Below are positions 16,333 through 26,943 of a stretch of 50,442 nt of DNA, piece after piece (within the stretch, counting starts at the first letter, position 1; each line of letters begins with the position of its first letter). Source of the DNA: an uncultured Prochlorococcus sp. GTDB lineage: Bacteria > Cyanobacteriota > Cyanobacteriia > PCC-6307 > Cyanobiaceae. Where the stretch lies: NCBI GenBank assembly GCA_902594875.1, contig CACJNU010000014.1, positions 1 to 50,442 of the forward strand. Direction: 5' to 3'. Under the pieces are notes generated by a model. The model saw only the letters and a program-made list of their open reading frames with translations. It did not search any database and was not told the DNA's origin. The position numbers and the translations under genes are program-made.

Positions 16333-17295
16333 TCAATTTTGCTTAGCACTGTTTATTGATCTAATTCTGTAAATTGGACGATTTTGACTTTCATGATATG
16401 TTCTAATTAAAAGTTCGCTCAATAATCCAAAGCTAAATAATTGAACACCAGCAATTCCTAATATTAATGCAAACATCAGCAATGGACGATTTCCAATATC
16501 CTCACCCATTATTTTTAAAACTATCAAATAAGAACTTATCGCAAGGCTAAAGAAAATACTTATAATTCCAACAAAACCAAAACCATACATCGGTCTTGTT
16601 AAAAATTTAGTCATAAACCAAACAGTTATTAAATCCATTAAAACTCTAAAAGTTCTATCAATTCCATATTTACTAGATCCATATTGCCTGCTCCTATGAT
16701 TTACTTTAATTTCTTTGATTCTTGCACCTTCAATATTTGCTAAAACGGGCAAAAACCTGTGAAGTTCTCCATATAACTTTATATCTTCTACTATTTCTCT
16801 CTTAAACGCTTTTAATGAGCAACCATAGTCATGCAACTTCAAACCTGTTACATGAGCTATTAACTTATTCGCTATTTTTGATGGTATCTTTCTATTAATT
16901 AATTTATCTTTTCTATCAAACCTCCAACCGCAAACCAAATCATAACCATTATTAATTTCTGAAATTAACAAAGGAATATCATTTGGATCATTCTGTAGAT
17001 CACCATCCAAAGTAATAACAATATCGCCTTTAGAATTATCAAAGCCAGCTGACATTGCTGCAGTTTGACCGTAATTTTTGCGAAGGGAAATTACTGACAA
17101 TTCTTTAATTTTGAGAGTTAGTTGCTTTAATACTTGCTGAGTATTATCTTTAGAACCATCATTTACAACAATCAATTCAAAATTAAATTTATGAGATGAC
17201 ATTACATTTATAACTTCATCCAATAAAAGACCAATGCTCGCGCTTTCATTGAAAACAGGGACGATAATAGAAATTAATTGTTTTATATATGACAT
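16333..17295 (-). CDS. Family 2 glycosyltransferase, polyprenyl-phosphate type
   Basis: A 320-aa GT-A glycosyltransferase of the DPM1/GtrB/ArnC kind, which transfers a sugar from a nucleotide sugar to a polyprenyl phosphate at the cytoplasmic membrane. The N-terminal motif is ISIIVPVFNESASI. The VVNDGSKDNT and TLDGDLQNDP motifs supply metal and nucleotide binding. The acceptor-side HRSRQYGSSKYG segment is present. Two C-terminal transmembrane helices (about residues 230-260 and 270-295) match GtrB-like proteins. The sugar is not predictable. It stands between psaB and the HEAT-like gene on the minus strand. Confidence 0.9.
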   Translation of the reverse strand: MSYIKQLISIIVPVFNESASIGLLLDEVINVMSSHKFNFELIVVNDGSKDNTQQVLKQLTLKIKELSVISLRKNYGQTAAMSAGFDNSKGDIVITLDGDLQNDPNDIPLLISEINNGYDLVCGWRFDRKDKLINRKIPSKIANKLIAHVTGLKLHDYGCSLKAFKREIVEDIKLYGELHRFLPVLANIEGARIKEIKVNHRSRQYGSSKYGIDRTFRVLMDLITVWFMTKFLTRPMYGFGFVGIISIFFSLAISSYLIVLKIMGEDIGNRPLLMFALILGIAGVQLFSFGLLSELLIRTYHESQNRPIYRIRSINSAKQN

Positions 17296-17350
17296 TTAGA
17301 TTTAATAATAATTACACAATTTTAACTTAATTTAGAACATTAAAATTAAA

Positions 17351-17380
17351 CAAAAAAAATCACCACAAATGTGGTGATTT
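17351..17380 (-). terminator. Intrinsic terminator of psaA-psaB
   Basis: On the minus strand AAATCACCAC, a 4-nt loop and GTGGTGATTT are followed by an unbroken T-run. The stem is a perfect 10-bp inverted repeat beginning 19 nt after the psaB stop. This is the clearest intrinsic terminator in the window and sets the psaAB transcript apart from the glycosyltransferase gene. Confidence 0.85.
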
Positions 17381-17398
17381 AAATTATTTAAAGGAAAT

Positions 17399-19627
17399 TT
17401 AACCAAACTTACCTGAAGTGGATGCGATAACAAATGCCCCAAATGTAAGTATGTTTCCAATAGTGAAATGTGCTAGTCCAACTAATCTAGCTTGAACAAT
17501 TGAAAGTGCAACTGGCTTATCTCTCCACCCAACGAGGTTAGCAATTGGAGTACGCTGATGTGCCCAAACTAACGTTTCAATTAACTCTTGCCAGTAACCA
17601 CGCCATGATATTAGGAACATGAAACCAGTAGCCCAAACTAAGTGACCGAATAGGAACATCCAAGCCCAAGGAGATAGAGAATTTACTCCAAATGGATTAT
17701 ATCCATTAATAAGTTGAGCAGAGTTTAACCAGAGATAATCTCTGAACCAACCCATTAGATAAGTTCCAGACTCATTAAATTGTGCTACGTTACCCTGCCA
17801 AATTGCTAGGTGTTTCCAATGCCAGTAGAAAGTTACCCATGCTATTAAATTTAATGCCCAGAACATAGCTAAGTACATAGCGTCCCAAGATGAACTATCA
17901 CAAGTACCTCCACGTCCAGGTCCATCGCAAGGGAAAGCATAACCTAAATCTTTCTTATCAGGAATTAATTTTGTTCCTCTAGCATCAAGTGCACCTTTGA
18001 TAAGAATTAATGCAGTTGTATGAAGACCTAAAGCGATAGCATGGTGAACTAAGAAATCTGCTGGTCCGATAGGTAAGAAAGCACTTAATGCATCTTGTCT
18101 ATTGATAAGATCCATCCAGTAATGATTACCTGGTAATGAATTAGCTGCTAGAGTTGCTGAACTTGTAGGATCAGATAATAAAGCGTTAAAGCCGTACATC
18201 ATCTTACCTTGAGCAGCTTGAACGAATTGAGCGAATACTGGCTCGATTAAAATTTGCTTTTCAGGATTACCAAAAGCTACAACAACATCGTTGTGAACAT
18301 AAATTCCAAGAGTATGGAATCCTAGCAACATCGTTACCCAACTTAGGTGGCTTATCAAAGCTTCCTTTGTTCCAAGTACTCTTGCTAGTACATTATCTTT
18401 GTTTAATTCAGGATCGTAATCTCTCACAAAGAAAATTGCTCCATGTGCAAAAGCACCGACCATCAAGAACATTGCTATGTACTGATGATGGCTGTATAGA
18501 GCAGATTGTGTGGTGTAGTCCCTGGCAATAAAAGCGTAAGAGGGAAGTGCACCCATATGTTGGGCTACAAGAGAAGTTGCAACACCAAGTGATGCTAATG
18601 CTAATCCAAGTTGGAAATGTAAAGAGTTATTTACAGTTTCATATATTCCATCGTGATTAATTCCGAAACTACCTTTATGAGGATCATTAGGGTGCCTTGT
18701 ATTATGAGCTTCTGTAATTTCTTTAAGGCTATGACCAATACCAAAGGTATTTCTATACATATGACCAGCAATTACAAAAACTGTACCAATCGCAATATGG
18801 TGATGTGCAATGTCAGTAAGCCATAAAGCTTCACTTTGAGGATGAAGACCACCTAAAAAAGTAAAGATTGCTGTTCCAGCTCCCTCAGCTGTTCCAAATA
18901 CTTGATCTAGAGAATCAGGATTTTGGGCATATGCTCCCCAATTTAAAGTAAAGAAAGGAGCTAATCCTGCTGGATGTGGAAGTACAGTTAACCAGTTATC
19001 CCAACCTACATGTTGACCTCTTGATTCAGGTATAGCAACATGAACCAAATGACCTGTCCAAGCGATACTACTAAAACCAAATAAGACAGCTAAGTGGTGA
19101 TTTAATCTTGACTCTGCATTTTTAAACCAAGCTAGAGAAGGTCTGAATTTTGGCTGTAAGTGTAGCCACCCTGCAAATAGAGTCCAACAAGCCAAAATAC
19201 TCATAAATATTGAAGCTTGGAAGAGTTGCTCATTAGTTCTCATTCCAATTGTGTACCACCAATGGTAGAGACCTGAGTAAGCTATATTGACTGGACCACT
19301 AGCTCCAGCTTGTGTCATTGCTTCTGTGATGCCAGATCCAAAATGAGGATCCCAAATAGCATGAGCAATAGGACGAACATGAGTTGGATCAAGTACGAAT
19401 TGCTCGAAGTTACCTTGCCAAGCAATATGAAATAAGTTACCAGCTACCCAGAGGGCGATTATTGCTAAATGACCAAAATGTGTAGAGAAAAGCTTCTGAT
19501 AAAGCTTTTCTTCGGTCATACCATCATGACTTTCAAAGTCATGAGCGGTAGCTATTCCGTACCATATTCGTCGGGTTGTAGGGTCCTGAGCTAGACCCTG
19601 GTTAAATGATGGAAATTTTGTTGCCAT
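17399..19627 (-). CDS. psaB: Photosystem I P700 apoprotein A2
   Basis: PsaB, 742 aa, one of the two core proteins that bind P700, the antenna chlorophylls and half of the FX cluster. The FX-binding loop [20 protein letters not shown] is intact with both cysteines. Eleven transmembrane helices are expected and the many histidine ligands are in place. It is 27 nt downstream of psaA and ends at a strong terminator. Confidence 0.99.
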   Translation of the reverse strand: MATKFPSFNQGLAQDPTTRRIWYGIATAHDFESHDGMTEEKLYQKLFSTHFGHLAIIALWVAGNLFHIAWQGNFEQFVLDPTHVRPIAHAIWDPHFGSGITEAMTQAGASGPVNIAYSGLYHWWYTIGMRTNEQLFQASIFMSILACWTLFAGWLHLQPKFRPSLAWFKNAESRLNHHLAVLFGFSSIAWTGHLVHVAIPESRGQHVGWDNWLTVLPHPAGLAPFFTLNWGAYAQNPDSLDQVFGTAEGAGTAIFTFLGGLHPQSEALWLTDIAHHHIAIGTVFVIAGHMYRNTFGIGHSLKEITEAHNTRHPNDPHKGSFGINHDGIYETVNNSLHFQLGLALASLGVATSLVAQHMGALPSYAFIARDYTTQSALYSHHQYIAMFLMVGAFAHGAIFFVRDYDPELNKDNVLARVLGTKEALISHLSWVTMLLGFHTLGIYVHNDVVVAFGNPEKQILIEPVFAQFVQAAQGKMMYGFNALLSDPTSSATLAANSLPGNHYWMDLINRQDALSAFLPIGPADFLVHHAIALGLHTTALILIKGALDARGTKLIPDKKDLGYAFPCDGPGRGGTCDSSSWDAMYLAMFWALNLIAWVTFYWHWKHLAIWQGNVAQFNESGTYLMGWFRDYLWLNSAQLINGYNPFGVNSLSPWAWMFLFGHLVWATGFMFLISWRGYWQELIETLVWAHQRTPIANLVGWRDKPVALSIVQARLVGLAHFTIGNILTFGAFVIASTSGKFG

Positions 19628-19654
19628 TGAATTAAAAAGGTGAAGTTCAGGTAA

Positions 19655-21958
19655 TTAGCCCAAGCCAAAAAGGCGAGCATGGAAGAAAGCCCATGTGGTA
19701 GCAATACCACCAACAAGGAAGTGTGTTACACCTACTGCTCTACCCTGAGTAATAGATAAAGCTCTTGGTTGAATGGTTGGAGCAACTTTTAATTTGTTAT
19801 GTGCCCAAACAATTGATTCGAATAATTCTTGCCAATATCCTCTTCCACTAAATAGGAACATTAAGCTAAATGCCCATATGAAGTGAGCTCCTAAGAACAT
19901 CAATCCGTACATGCTTATTGATTGGCCATAACTTGTTAATACTTGAGAAGCTTGAGCCCAAAGGAAATCTCTTAGCCAACCATTAATAGTAATAGAGCTT
20001 TGTGCGAAATTACCACCAGTAAGTCCCCATACATCACTCTGCATTTTCCAAGAGAAGTGGAAGATAACTATTGATAAACAGTTATACATCCAGAAAAGTG
20101 CCAAGAACACATGATCCCATGAAGACACTTGACATGTACCACCTCTTCCAGGTCCATCACAAGGGAATCTAAATCCTAAAGAAGCTTTATCAGGGATCAG
20201 CCTTGAACTTCTTGCATAAAGTACTCCTTTGAGAAGTATCAAAACAGTTACGTGGATTTGGAAAGCATGAATATGATGGATCATTAAATCAGCTGTACCT
20301 AATGGAATTGGAGCTATAGCAACCTTTCCACCAACTTCTACTAAACTTCCATTAAAAACTTCACTTAAAGCTTTGTGAGGTAAAGCTTCTGCAGTACCTG
20401 CTAAAAGAGAAGTTCCAACAGCAGATGCCTGAATACTCTGTACCCATTGAGCAAAGATTGGCTGAAGTTGGATTGCCGAATCACTAAACATATCTTGAGG
20501 TCTACCCAAAGCTCTCATAGTATCGTTGTGAATATAGAGTCCAAAACTATGGAATCCTAACCACATACATACCCAATTTAAGTGACTAATTAAGGCATCT
20601 CTTGCTTTAAGAATTCTGTCTAATACGTTATCAATATGTTTTGCCGGATCATAATCTCTAACCATTGCAATTCCAGCATGCGCACCTGCACCCACTATGA
20701 ATAGTCCACCTATCCACATGTGATGGGTAAACAATCCAAGAACTGTCATGTAGTCAGTAGCTATGTATGGATATGGAGGCATCGCATACATGTGATGAGA
20801 TACAAGTATACTTATTGATCCAAGCATTGCTAGGTTTACCGCAAGCTGAGCATGCCTACTTTCTGCCATGAATTCAAAAAGTCCTTGATGACCTTTAGGA
20901 GCAGGGAATAATATTGGGTCTCCTTGCTGTGAATCTAATATTTCTTTCATACTATGACCAATACCGTAATTGGTTCTATACATATGACCACCAATAATTG
21001 CTATTACACCAAAAGCTAAATGATGATGTGAAACATCAGTCATCCATAAGCTTCCTGTCACAGGGTTTAGTCCGCCTTTGAAAGTAAGAAAGTCTGAGAA
21101 AGCTAACCAGTTTAAACTAAAGAAATTACCTGTACCACTTGCTAATCCTGGAAATATCTGACCGATAATTTGTGGATCACAGAGTTGATGTGGCATAGGC
21201 ATATCTGCAATAGTTGCTATTTCTTTACCATTGATAACTAAAGGAGAACCTGCATCAATTGCATCTAAGAGAGCTGCAGTAGGAGCTCCGATATGGATAC
21301 AATGACCAGCCCATGCTAAAGATCCTAGTCCTACTAAACCAGCTATATGGTGATTAAGCATAGACTCAATATCTTGAAACCACTCCATTTTTGGAGCTGC
21401 TTTGTGATAATGAAAAATTCCGGCATGAAGCATAAGTGCAGCCATTACTACAGCACCTATTGCTAAAGCCATCAATTCGCTCTCATTTGTAATTCCCCAT
21501 GCTCTCCACATGTGGAATATTCCGGAACTGATTTGAATACCGTTGTAGTTAGCACCAAGATCAGCGTTAAGCATTTCTTGACCAACGATTGCCCATACTT
21601 GCTGAGCACCGGGTTTGACATGAGTTGGATCAGCCAACCAGCCTGAATAATTAGAAAATCTTGCTCCATGGAAGAATGCAGCACTCATCCATATAAAAAT
21701 GACTGCAAGATGTCCAAAATGAGCTGAAAAGATTTTTCTTGTTGCTTCTTCAGCATCGCCTGTATGCACATCGAAATCATGTGCATCAGCATGCAAATTC
21801 CAGATCCAAGTTGTAGTTTTTGGACCCTTAGATAATTTACTTGACCAGAAACCTGGCTTATCTAATTTGGCAAAATCAATAGGTCTTGGATCTGCCTTAA
21901 CAGGATCCTCCAAAACTTTTTTGTTTTTTTCTCCACTTTCTGGTGGGCTGATGGTCAT
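19655..21958 (-). CDS. psaA: Photosystem I P700 apoprotein A1
   Basis: PsaA, 767 aa, partner of PsaB in the photosystem I core. The FX loop [20 protein letters not shown] carries the two cysteines that complete the inter-subunit 4Fe-4S cluster. The N-terminus [18 protein letters not shown] and the C-terminal [14 protein letters not shown] are typical of the family. The start is supported by GAGGTG a few nt upstream on the minus strand (GAGGTGCTAGATG). A 334-nt upstream region contains several inverted repeats and presumably the light-regulated psaAB promoter. Confidence 0.99.
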   Translation of the reverse strand: MTISPPESGEKNKKVLEDPVKADPRPIDFAKLDKPGFWSSKLSKGPKTTTWIWNLHADAHDFDVHTGDAEEATRKIFSAHFGHLAVIFIWMSAAFFHGARFSNYSGWLADPTHVKPGAQQVWAIVGQEMLNADLGANYNGIQISSGIFHMWRAWGITNESELMALAIGAVVMAALMLHAGIFHYHKAAPKMEWFQDIESMLNHHIAGLVGLGSLAWAGHCIHIGAPTAALLDAIDAGSPLVINGKEIATIADMPMPHQLCDPQIIGQIFPGLASGTGNFFSLNWLAFSDFLTFKGGLNPVTGSLWMTDVSHHHLAFGVIAIIGGHMYRTNYGIGHSMKEILDSQQGDPILFPAPKGHQGLFEFMAESRHAQLAVNLAMLGSISILVSHHMYAMPPYPYIATDYMTVLGLFTHHMWIGGLFIVGAGAHAGIAMVRDYDPAKHIDNVLDRILKARDALISHLNWVCMWLGFHSFGLYIHNDTMRALGRPQDMFSDSAIQLQPIFAQWVQSIQASAVGTSLLAGTAEALPHKALSEVFNGSLVEVGGKVAIAPIPLGTADLMIHHIHAFQIHVTVLILLKGVLYARSSRLIPDKASLGFRFPCDGPGRGGTCQVSSWDHVFLALFWMYNCLSIVIFHFSWKMQSDVWGLTGGNFAQSSITINGWLRDFLWAQASQVLTSYGQSISMYGLMFLGAHFIWAFSLMFLFSGRGYWQELFESIVWAHNKLKVAPTIQPRALSITQGRAVGVTHFLVGGIATTWAFFHARLFGLG

Positions 21959-21988
21959 CTAGCACCTCGAAAATAATTGACATTAAAG

Positions 21989-22067
21989 CCGATTGATCGG
22001 ATCTTGAACTTATTTTTAATGATAATGTTCAAGAAAACGAATCCATCGAAACTTTAGATATTCGTTT
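21989..22067 (-). repeat. Inverted repeats in the psaA leader
   Basis: Three elements are packed together. CCGAT-TG-ATCGG lies at 21989-22000. The arms CTTGAAC and GTTCAAG lie at 22003-22033. The 8-bp arms AAACGAAT and ATTCGTTT lie at 22035-22067. If they fall in the transcript they could form successive hairpins within about 110 nt of the psaA start codon; otherwise they are protein sites. Confidence 0.5.
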
Positions 22068-22093
22068 CAAAAATAATAAGGCAAAGATTCTTT

Positions 22094-22133
22094 CGTTATG
22101 CATTAACGTAACAAATGTTCTAATGATTGTTAC
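22094..22133. repeat. Palindromic sites upstream of psaA
   Basis: CGTTA-TGCAT-TAACG (22094-22108) is followed directly by GTAACAA with its exact inverted copy TTGTTAC 12 nt later (22108-22133). The arrangement is typical of binding sites for dimeric regulators of the psaAB promoter, but the factor is not identifiable from sequence. Confidence 0.45.
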
Positions 22134-22258
22134 TATATGAATATTTTGTAAAATTCTAGTCTACGACTTAATTATGAGTATTTTTACTCAAACTTTATGA
22201 AAATTTCTTAAATTTTTTTTTATATTTCAAAGAAAATTTTAAAAATCCAGCGACAGGA

Positions 22259-22264
22259 TATAAT
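22259..22264 (+). promoter_or_regulatory. Candidate -10 box for cobJ
   Basis: Perfect TATAAT 28 nt before the TTG start at 22293, which would leave a leader of about 22 nt. The -35 region (ATTTTA) is poor. Confidence 0.5.
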
Positions 22265-22292
22265 TTCAACGTAACTATCAAAAGTTTCTGAT

Positions 22293-24095
22293 TTGAAAGG
22301 AATTGCTATAGGTCTATCTAATAATTCAAAAGAAATTCTAAAAAGGCTTAAAAAAACTGAATTTATCAAAGATATATATATTGCAGGTTCTTCAAAAGAC
22401 AATGGAAAGGTAAATCAACTTATTCAAGTACAAAAACCTAAAGAAATCTTATTAAAAAAATGGCCAGAAGTAGATTTAATAATTTTTGTAGGATCAATTG
22501 GTGCATCAATACGCATAATAAATTCATTTTTGACCTCTAAAGATCAAGATCCAGGAGTAATCGCTATAGATAACAAATGTTCCAAAATAGTTCCTTTAAT
22601 AGGCTTACATCAGTCAAATGTACAAAATATTGCATTTCAAATTGCTAATTTACTTGGTGGCGAAATAATAGAAACTAATAATTCCAATGATCAAAGCTTC
22701 TTAAATCTTGATGCTTTTGGAAATCAATGGGGTTGGGAAAGATCTGGCAACATAAAGGATTGGTCAAAACTAGTAATTAAACAAGCCAAGAAGGAAGAAA
22801 TATTTTGCAAACAATTATCTGGTAATAGATTATGGAAAAATTCAGAATCTGGGGAGACTATTAATCAAACTAATGAAAAAGAAATTGAAAAACCAGAGTC
22901 AACTTTTCATGTGAGTATATTCGAAAATCATCAAACCACTTGGCACCCGCCAGTATTGTGGATTGGCATTGGATGTGAAAGAAATACAAGCAAAGAATTA
23001 ATAGCAAATTCTTTAAATAATTTATTGGAGTCGAGAAATTTATCCAAGTATTCAATTGCGGGACTCGCAACAGTTGATATTAAAAAAGATGAGAAAGGAA
23101 TTTTAGAACTTGCTGAAGAAAAAAACTTGCCTTTAAAGTTTTTTTGTAAAGAGGATCTTTCAACAATAATTGTTCCAAATCCTTCAAGTATTGTAGAAAA
23201 GGAAATTGGCACCCCTTCTGTAGCTGAAGCCTCTTGCTTAATGGCTGCAGGAGAAGAATCAAAATTATTAGAAGAAAAAAGAATTTTTAAAAATCAATAT
23301 GGGGCAGTAACTATCGCTGTGGCAGAATCAAAAAATCAATATAATCCAACCCATGGCGAAATACATATTATTGGAAGTGGTCCTGGTGATATCTCCTTCC
23401 TAACCAGTAATGCAAAAAAAGCACTTTCAAAATGTACTGTTTGGATCGGATACAAAATGTATTTAGATTTAATTAAATCCTTAAAAAGAACTGACCAAGT
23501 TTTAATTGAAAGTAAACTTACTGAAGAAAAAGAGAGATGCAATAAAGCAATCAAACTAGCTGAGGAAGGAATAAAAGTGGCTTTAATTTCTTCCGGTGAA
23601 TCTGGATTTTATGGCATGGCAGGTTTAGTTTTAGAATTACTTCAAAAAATCAAAAAAGAATATAGGCCTTACTTTGAAGTACATCCAGGAATAAGTAGTG
23701 TTCAATTAGCGGCTGCGATTAGTGGGGCACCACTAATGAATGACTTTTGTTCAGTAAGCCTAAGCGATAAATTAACTCCCTGGCCTTTAATAAAAAAAAG
23801 AATTGAAGGAGCTCTTTTGGGTGACTTTGTAATAGCTTTATTTAATCCTCAATCCATTGAAAGAAATTGGCAGCTAAAAAGTGTAATAGATATATGTTTA
23901 CAAACTAGGCATGGAGATACTCCAGTTTTAATAGCTAGACAAGTAGGGAGAGAAAATCAAACCAAAAAATTTTTTACTTTAAAAACAATTCCTTTTAAAG
24001 AGATTGATATGTTATCAATAATAATTATTGGCAATTCTCAAACCACATTAGAAGATGAAATATTTCTTACTCCAAGAGGATATTTAAAAGGTTAA
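22293..24095 (+). CDS. cobJ: CbiG-CobJ fusion, precorrin-3B C17-methyltransferase
   Basis: A 600-aa fusion for corrin ring contraction in (pseudo)cobalamin synthesis. Residues 1-125 and about 222-345 correspond to the CbiG N- and C-terminal domains (DLIIFVGSIGASIR; WIGIGCERNTSKELI; GTPSVAEASCLMAAGE), which open the delta-lactone. Residues 355-600 form the methyltransferase, beginning with IHIIGSGPGDISFLTSNAKK, the SAM-binding corrin methylase signature. Fusion of these two steps is common in cyanobacteria. Marine picocyanobacteria make pseudocobalamin. The start is TTG, the only start codon between an in-frame TAA and the conserved N-terminus. No other cob genes are adjacent. Confidence 0.94.
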   Translation: MKGIAIGLSNNSKEILKRLKKTEFIKDIYIAGSSKDNGKVNQLIQVQKPKEILLKKWPEVDLIIFVGSIGASIRIINSFLTSKDQDPGVIAIDNKCSKIVPLIGLHQSNVQNIAFQIANLLGGEIIETNNSNDQSFLNLDAFGNQWGWERSGNIKDWSKLVIKQAKKEEIFCKQLSGNRLWKNSESGETINQTNEKEIEKPESTFHVSIFENHQTTWHPPVLWIGIGCERNTSKELIANSLNNLLESRNLSKYSIAGLATVDIKKDEKGILELAEEKNLPLKFFCKEDLSTIIVPNPSSIVEKEIGTPSVAEASCLMAAGEESKLLEEKRIFKNQYGAVTIAVAESKNQYNPTHGEIHIIGSGPGDISFLTSNAKKALSKCTVWIGYKMYLDLIKSLKRTDQVLIESKLTEEKERCNKAIKLAEEGIKVALISSGESGFYGMAGLVLELLQKIKKEYRPYFEVHPGISSVQLAAAISGAPLMNDFCSVSLSDKLTPWPLIKKRIEGALLGDFVIALFNPQSIERNWQLKSVIDICLQTRHGDTPVLIARQVGRENQTKKFFTLKTIPFKEIDMLSIIIIGNSQTTLEDEIFLTPRGYLKG

Positions 24096-24100
24096 GTATA

Positions 24101-24141
24101 GGTAATTAATAAATTACCCATAGAATTTTTTGCTTTTTTTT
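24101..24141 (+). terminator. Terminator-like hairpin after cobJ
   Basis: GGTAATT-AATA-AATTACC is a perfect 7-bp stem starting 6 nt after the cobJ stop, followed after 7 nt by two T-runs. The gap between stem and T-run makes it less than ideal, but its place between two tandem genes fits a terminator. Confidence 0.5.
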
Positions 24142-24182
24142 AATAAGAATACTAGTCTTTTCATAAGGATTAAGAGAATACA

Positions 24183-24971
24183 TTGAAAAATATTGGTTTA
24201 ATTTTATTTGATATAGATGGTGTAATACGAAGCGTAGAGAATAGTTATAGACTTTCATTAAAAAAAACAGTCTACAAATTTACAGGATGGGAGCCAAGTT
24301 ATATAGATATTGATAATGCCAAAAATGAAGGAATTTGGAATAATGACTGGGATTTAAGTTTAGAATTTATAAAAAGATTTAAAAAAAATGGGAACTTTAA
24401 CATCGAAATACCTTCAAGAGATGACATAGTTAAATGTTTTGAAGAATTCTATTTTGGAGGAGATCCAAATGAAAATAGCAAATATTGGTCTGGATTAATA
24501 ATAAATGAAGAGCTATTAGTTGATAAAAAGTTTTTTGATTTATTAGAAAGCAATGGAATAATTTGGGGTTTTGTAAGTGGCGCAGAGTCTGCCTCGGCAA
24601 AATTTGTTTTAGAAAAAAGACTTGGTCTAAAATCACCACCATTAATTTCTATGGGAGATGCGCCGGACAAGCCTGATCCAACAGGCTTTATTAACTTATC
24701 CAAAAAACTTCTTGGAGATAAACTTGGCTCATCAAATATTCCCATTGGATATGTAGGAGATACTATTGCAGATATAAATACAGTTATGAACGCTAAGAAA
24801 GAAATACCATCTCAGAAATTCATTAGTATTGGAATAGCTCCTCCACATTTACATTCAAAGTCCCGATTAAATGAACGTAATTCATACGAAAAAAAACTAA
24901 AAGATGCAGGGGCTGACTTAATTTTAAATTCTATTAACGATCTAAAAACTATTAACCTTAACCAATTATAA
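24183..24971 (+). CDS. HAD-superfamily phosphatase (TIGR01548-like)
   Basis: A 262-aa haloacid dehalogenase-type hydrolase. Motif I is LILFDIDGVI with both aspartates, the Thr/Ser motif II lies at GFVSGAESASA, Lys and Asp of motif III at DKPDPTGFI, and motif IV is GYVGDTIADI. A helical cap is inserted between motifs I and II, as in subfamily IA. The substrate is unknown. The start is TTG at 24183. It is followed by tRNA-Ser on the opposite strand, so it probably ends its transcript there. Confidence 0.85.
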   Translation: MKNIGLILFDIDGVIRSVENSYRLSLKKTVYKFTGWEPSYIDIDNAKNEGIWNNDWDLSLEFIKRFKKNGNFNIEIPSRDDIVKCFEEFYFGGDPNENSKYWSGLIINEELLVDKKFFDLLESNGIIWGFVSGAESASAKFVLEKRLGLKSPPLISMGDAPDKPDPTGFINLSKKLLGDKLGSSNIPIGYVGDTIADINTVMNAKKEIPSQKFISIGIAPPHLHSKSRLNERNSYEKKLKDAGADLILNSINDLKTINLNQL

Positions 24972-25008
24972 AAAATTACAACTTATAAGATATTTCCTAC
25001 ATTAAGTA

Positions 25009-25097
25009 CGGAGAGGGAGGGATTCGAACCCTCGACAAAAGTTACCTCCTGTAACTCCTTAGCAGGGAGCCGCTTTCAACCACTCAGCCACCTCTCC
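25009..25097 (-). tRNA. tRNA-Ser (anticodon GCT)
   Basis: 89-nt class II tRNA on the minus strand. The acceptor pairs GGAGAGG with CCTCTCC and the discriminator is G. The T arm is GAGGGTTCGAATCCCTC, the long variable arm AGTTACAGGAGGTAACTT and the anticodon loop CTGCTAA. CCA is not encoded. It reads AGC/AGT codons. A TATAAG about 8 nt upstream on the minus strand could be its -10. Confidence 0.95.
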
Positions 25098-25158
25098 AGT
25101 TCTTATACATTATCAATTTTTTTGCAAACATTCAAAATTTTTTATTTAATCGAAATGT

Positions 25159-26358
25159 CTAATCAACTTGAACTTTCGGTAATCTATTTTTAAAAGAACA
25201 AAGAATTTCCCAAGGAATTGTATTAGATTGTCTTGCCCAATCAAGAGGAGAAATTGTTTTATCCCCATCAGATCCTAGTAATATTATGGTACTGCCAACT
25301 TTAATTTCATTCGAATCAGTTATGTCTACCATCATTTGATCCATAGTTATAGATCCAACTTGAGGATAAAATTTATTATTATGAATTACGTTGATCTTAC
25401 CTGAAAGATTTCTTGGCACACCATCTGCATAACCAATACTTAATACAGCTAAATTAGTTTTTCTACGACTTACAAATTTGCCTCCATAACTTACTCTTAC
25501 ACCTTTATCAATAGTTCTTATAAAAGCTACTTTGACCTTCAAAGATAAAGCTGGTTTAAGCAATAAATTTTTATTTAATTTTGACAAAGGTTTATATCCA
25601 TACATAGATAATCCAACACGTACCATGTGAAAATGAAAACTTTTATCAAGAAGCATTGCCGCTGAATTAGCCAAATGAATCTTGATATTTTTATTTCTAT
25701 CAAGATTAATTTGCTTTAATAATTTCTGAAACTTCTGCCTTTGTAATTGTGTAAAACTTTTTGGATCTAATGAGTTGAGTTCATCTGCAGATGATAAATG
25801 ACTATATATTCCCTCAATAGAAATATTGTCAAAAGATTTGATTTTTTCAAATTGCTGAACAAATTTATTGTATTCAAATCCTAATCTTGACATTCCCGTA
25901 TCAACTTTTAGATGTAAAAGAAATTTCAATCCAAAGTGCTTACCAATGTTATTGCAAATTAAACATTCTCTTATACTACTGATAGTTGGAATAAGATCAT
26001 TTTTAAAACATATAATAAGATCCCTTTTTGTATAAAGATTTCCGAGGATAAGTATTGGTTTTTTAACTCCAGAAGAACGAAGCTTCATGCCTTCATTTAA
26101 TGTGGCAACTCCTAATTGAGATGCTCCACCTTTGATAGCATACTCTGATACTAATTTCGCATCATGTCCATATCCATCAGCTTTAACGACTGCCATAAAT
26201 TGACAATTTTTACTTAATTTTGATCTTAAATATCTAACGTTTGTTTCTATTGCTTTACCTTTAACTTCAATCCATGCTCTTTGTTTTAGATCTATATCTT
26301 TTTCAAAATTTGGAAATTTGTCAAAATTGAATACCTGATTTTTTTTCCTAGTTTGCAT
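25159..26358 (-). CDS. alr: Alanine racemase
   Basis: PLP enzyme making D-alanine for peptidoglycan, 399 aa. The PLP lysine is in MAVVKADGYGHDA and the catalytic tyrosine in VSYGGKFVSRR; SIGYADGVPRNL is also conserved. The first 27 residues are polar and not conserved, so a slightly later start is possible. It diverges from the HNH gene, and the promoters of both lie in or near the short space up to 26427. Confidence 0.96.
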   Translation of the reverse strand: MQTRKKNQVFNFDKFPNFEKDIDLKQRAWIEVKGKAIETNVRYLRSKLSKNCQFMAVVKADGYGHDAKLVSEYAIKGGASQLGVATLNEGMKLRSSGVKKPILILGNLYTKRDLIICFKNDLIPTISSIRECLICNNIGKHFGLKFLLHLKVDTGMSRLGFEYNKFVQQFEKIKSFDNISIEGIYSHLSSADELNSLDPKSFTQLQRQKFQKLLKQINLDRNKNIKIHLANSAAMLLDKSFHFHMVRVGLSMYGYKPLSKLNKNLLLKPALSLKVKVAFIRTIDKGVRVSYGGKFVSRRKTNLAVLSIGYADGVPRNLSGKINVIHNNKFYPQVGSITMDQMMVDITDSNEIKVGSTIILLGSDGDKTISPLDWARQSNTIPWEILCSFKNRLPKVQVD

Positions 26359-26426
26359 TAACTTTGCGCAAATATATGCGCTTATTGAAATATACAGTTA
26401 GCATGACATGTAAATTGTATTTTGGC

Positions 26427-26933
26427 ATGGGCCAGACTCTAGTTTTAAATGCATCTTATGAACCTTTAAACATCACTTCCTGGCGAAGAGCAGTAATTTT
26501 GATGATTAAAGGTAAAGCAGAAAGCTTAGAGGAAGATAAAACATATTCGATTCATAGCGGGAAAAAGTTGCCGACAGTCATAAGACTTCGTTACTACGTC
26601 AAAGTTCCTTTTAGAGAGGTTTCTTTAACAAGAAAAAATATTCTTCTGAGAGATAATAATACTTGTCAATACTGTAACTATAGAGGTAGTGACCTATCAA
26701 TAGATCATGTTTTACCGAGAAGTAGAGGTGGAACAGATAACTGGGAAAATGTTACTACAGCATGTCTCAGATGTAATGTACAAAAAGGTAATAGAACTCC
26801 TGAAGAGGCGAATATGCCCTTAAAACGCAGGCCTTATCGTCCATTAAGTAATTTAAATTTTGAAGCTACAAGACAAATTGACTCTGGCAAGCATAAAGAA
26901 TGGAGTAAATACGTAATAGGGGTTGCAATCTAA
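26427..26933 (+). CDS. HNH endonuclease family protein
   Basis: HNH-type protein of 168 aa from the start chosen here. A CxxC pair (CQYC), the catalytic IDHVLPRSRGG and the second zinc pair CLRC with NxxKGNR complete the motif at residues about 79-130. The conserved cyanobacterial N-terminus is MGQTLVLNASYEPLNI, so the ATG at 26427 is preferred over the ATG at 26364, which would add 21 unconserved residues and begin 5 nt from the divergent alr start. Function is unknown. Members are near-universal in cyanobacteria and not linked to restriction systems. It converges on prfA with 10 nt between. Confidence 0.87.
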   Translation: MGQTLVLNASYEPLNITSWRRAVILMIKGKAESLEEDKTYSIHSGKKLPTVIRLRYYVKVPFREVSLTRKNILLRDNNTCQYCNYRGSDLSIDHVLPRSRGGTDNWENVTTACLRCNVQKGNRTPEEANMPLKRRPYRPLSNLNFEATRQIDSGKHKEWSKYVIGVAI

Positions 26934-26943
26934 TAAAAAAATC

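Larger units (their letters stand above)
21959..22292. other. 334-nt divergent regulatory region, psaA / cobJ
   Basis: No ORF with support. It holds the psaA leader and promoter on the minus strand and the cobJ promoter on the plus strand, with inverted repeats clustered on the psaA side (21989-22133). A clear psaA -10/-35 pair could not be chosen by eye. Confidence 0.6.

Noticed and set aside
21977..21982. TTGACA on the plus strand just upstream of psaA
   Set aside because: No -10 follows at 16-18 nt, and it points away from psaA into the leader; it is not needed for cobJ, whose -10 is at 22259.
26364..26426. Upstream ATG as the start of the HNH gene
   Set aside because: The extra 21 residues are not like the conserved N-terminus, which begins at MGQTLVLNASYEP, and would leave only 5 nt to the divergent alr start.
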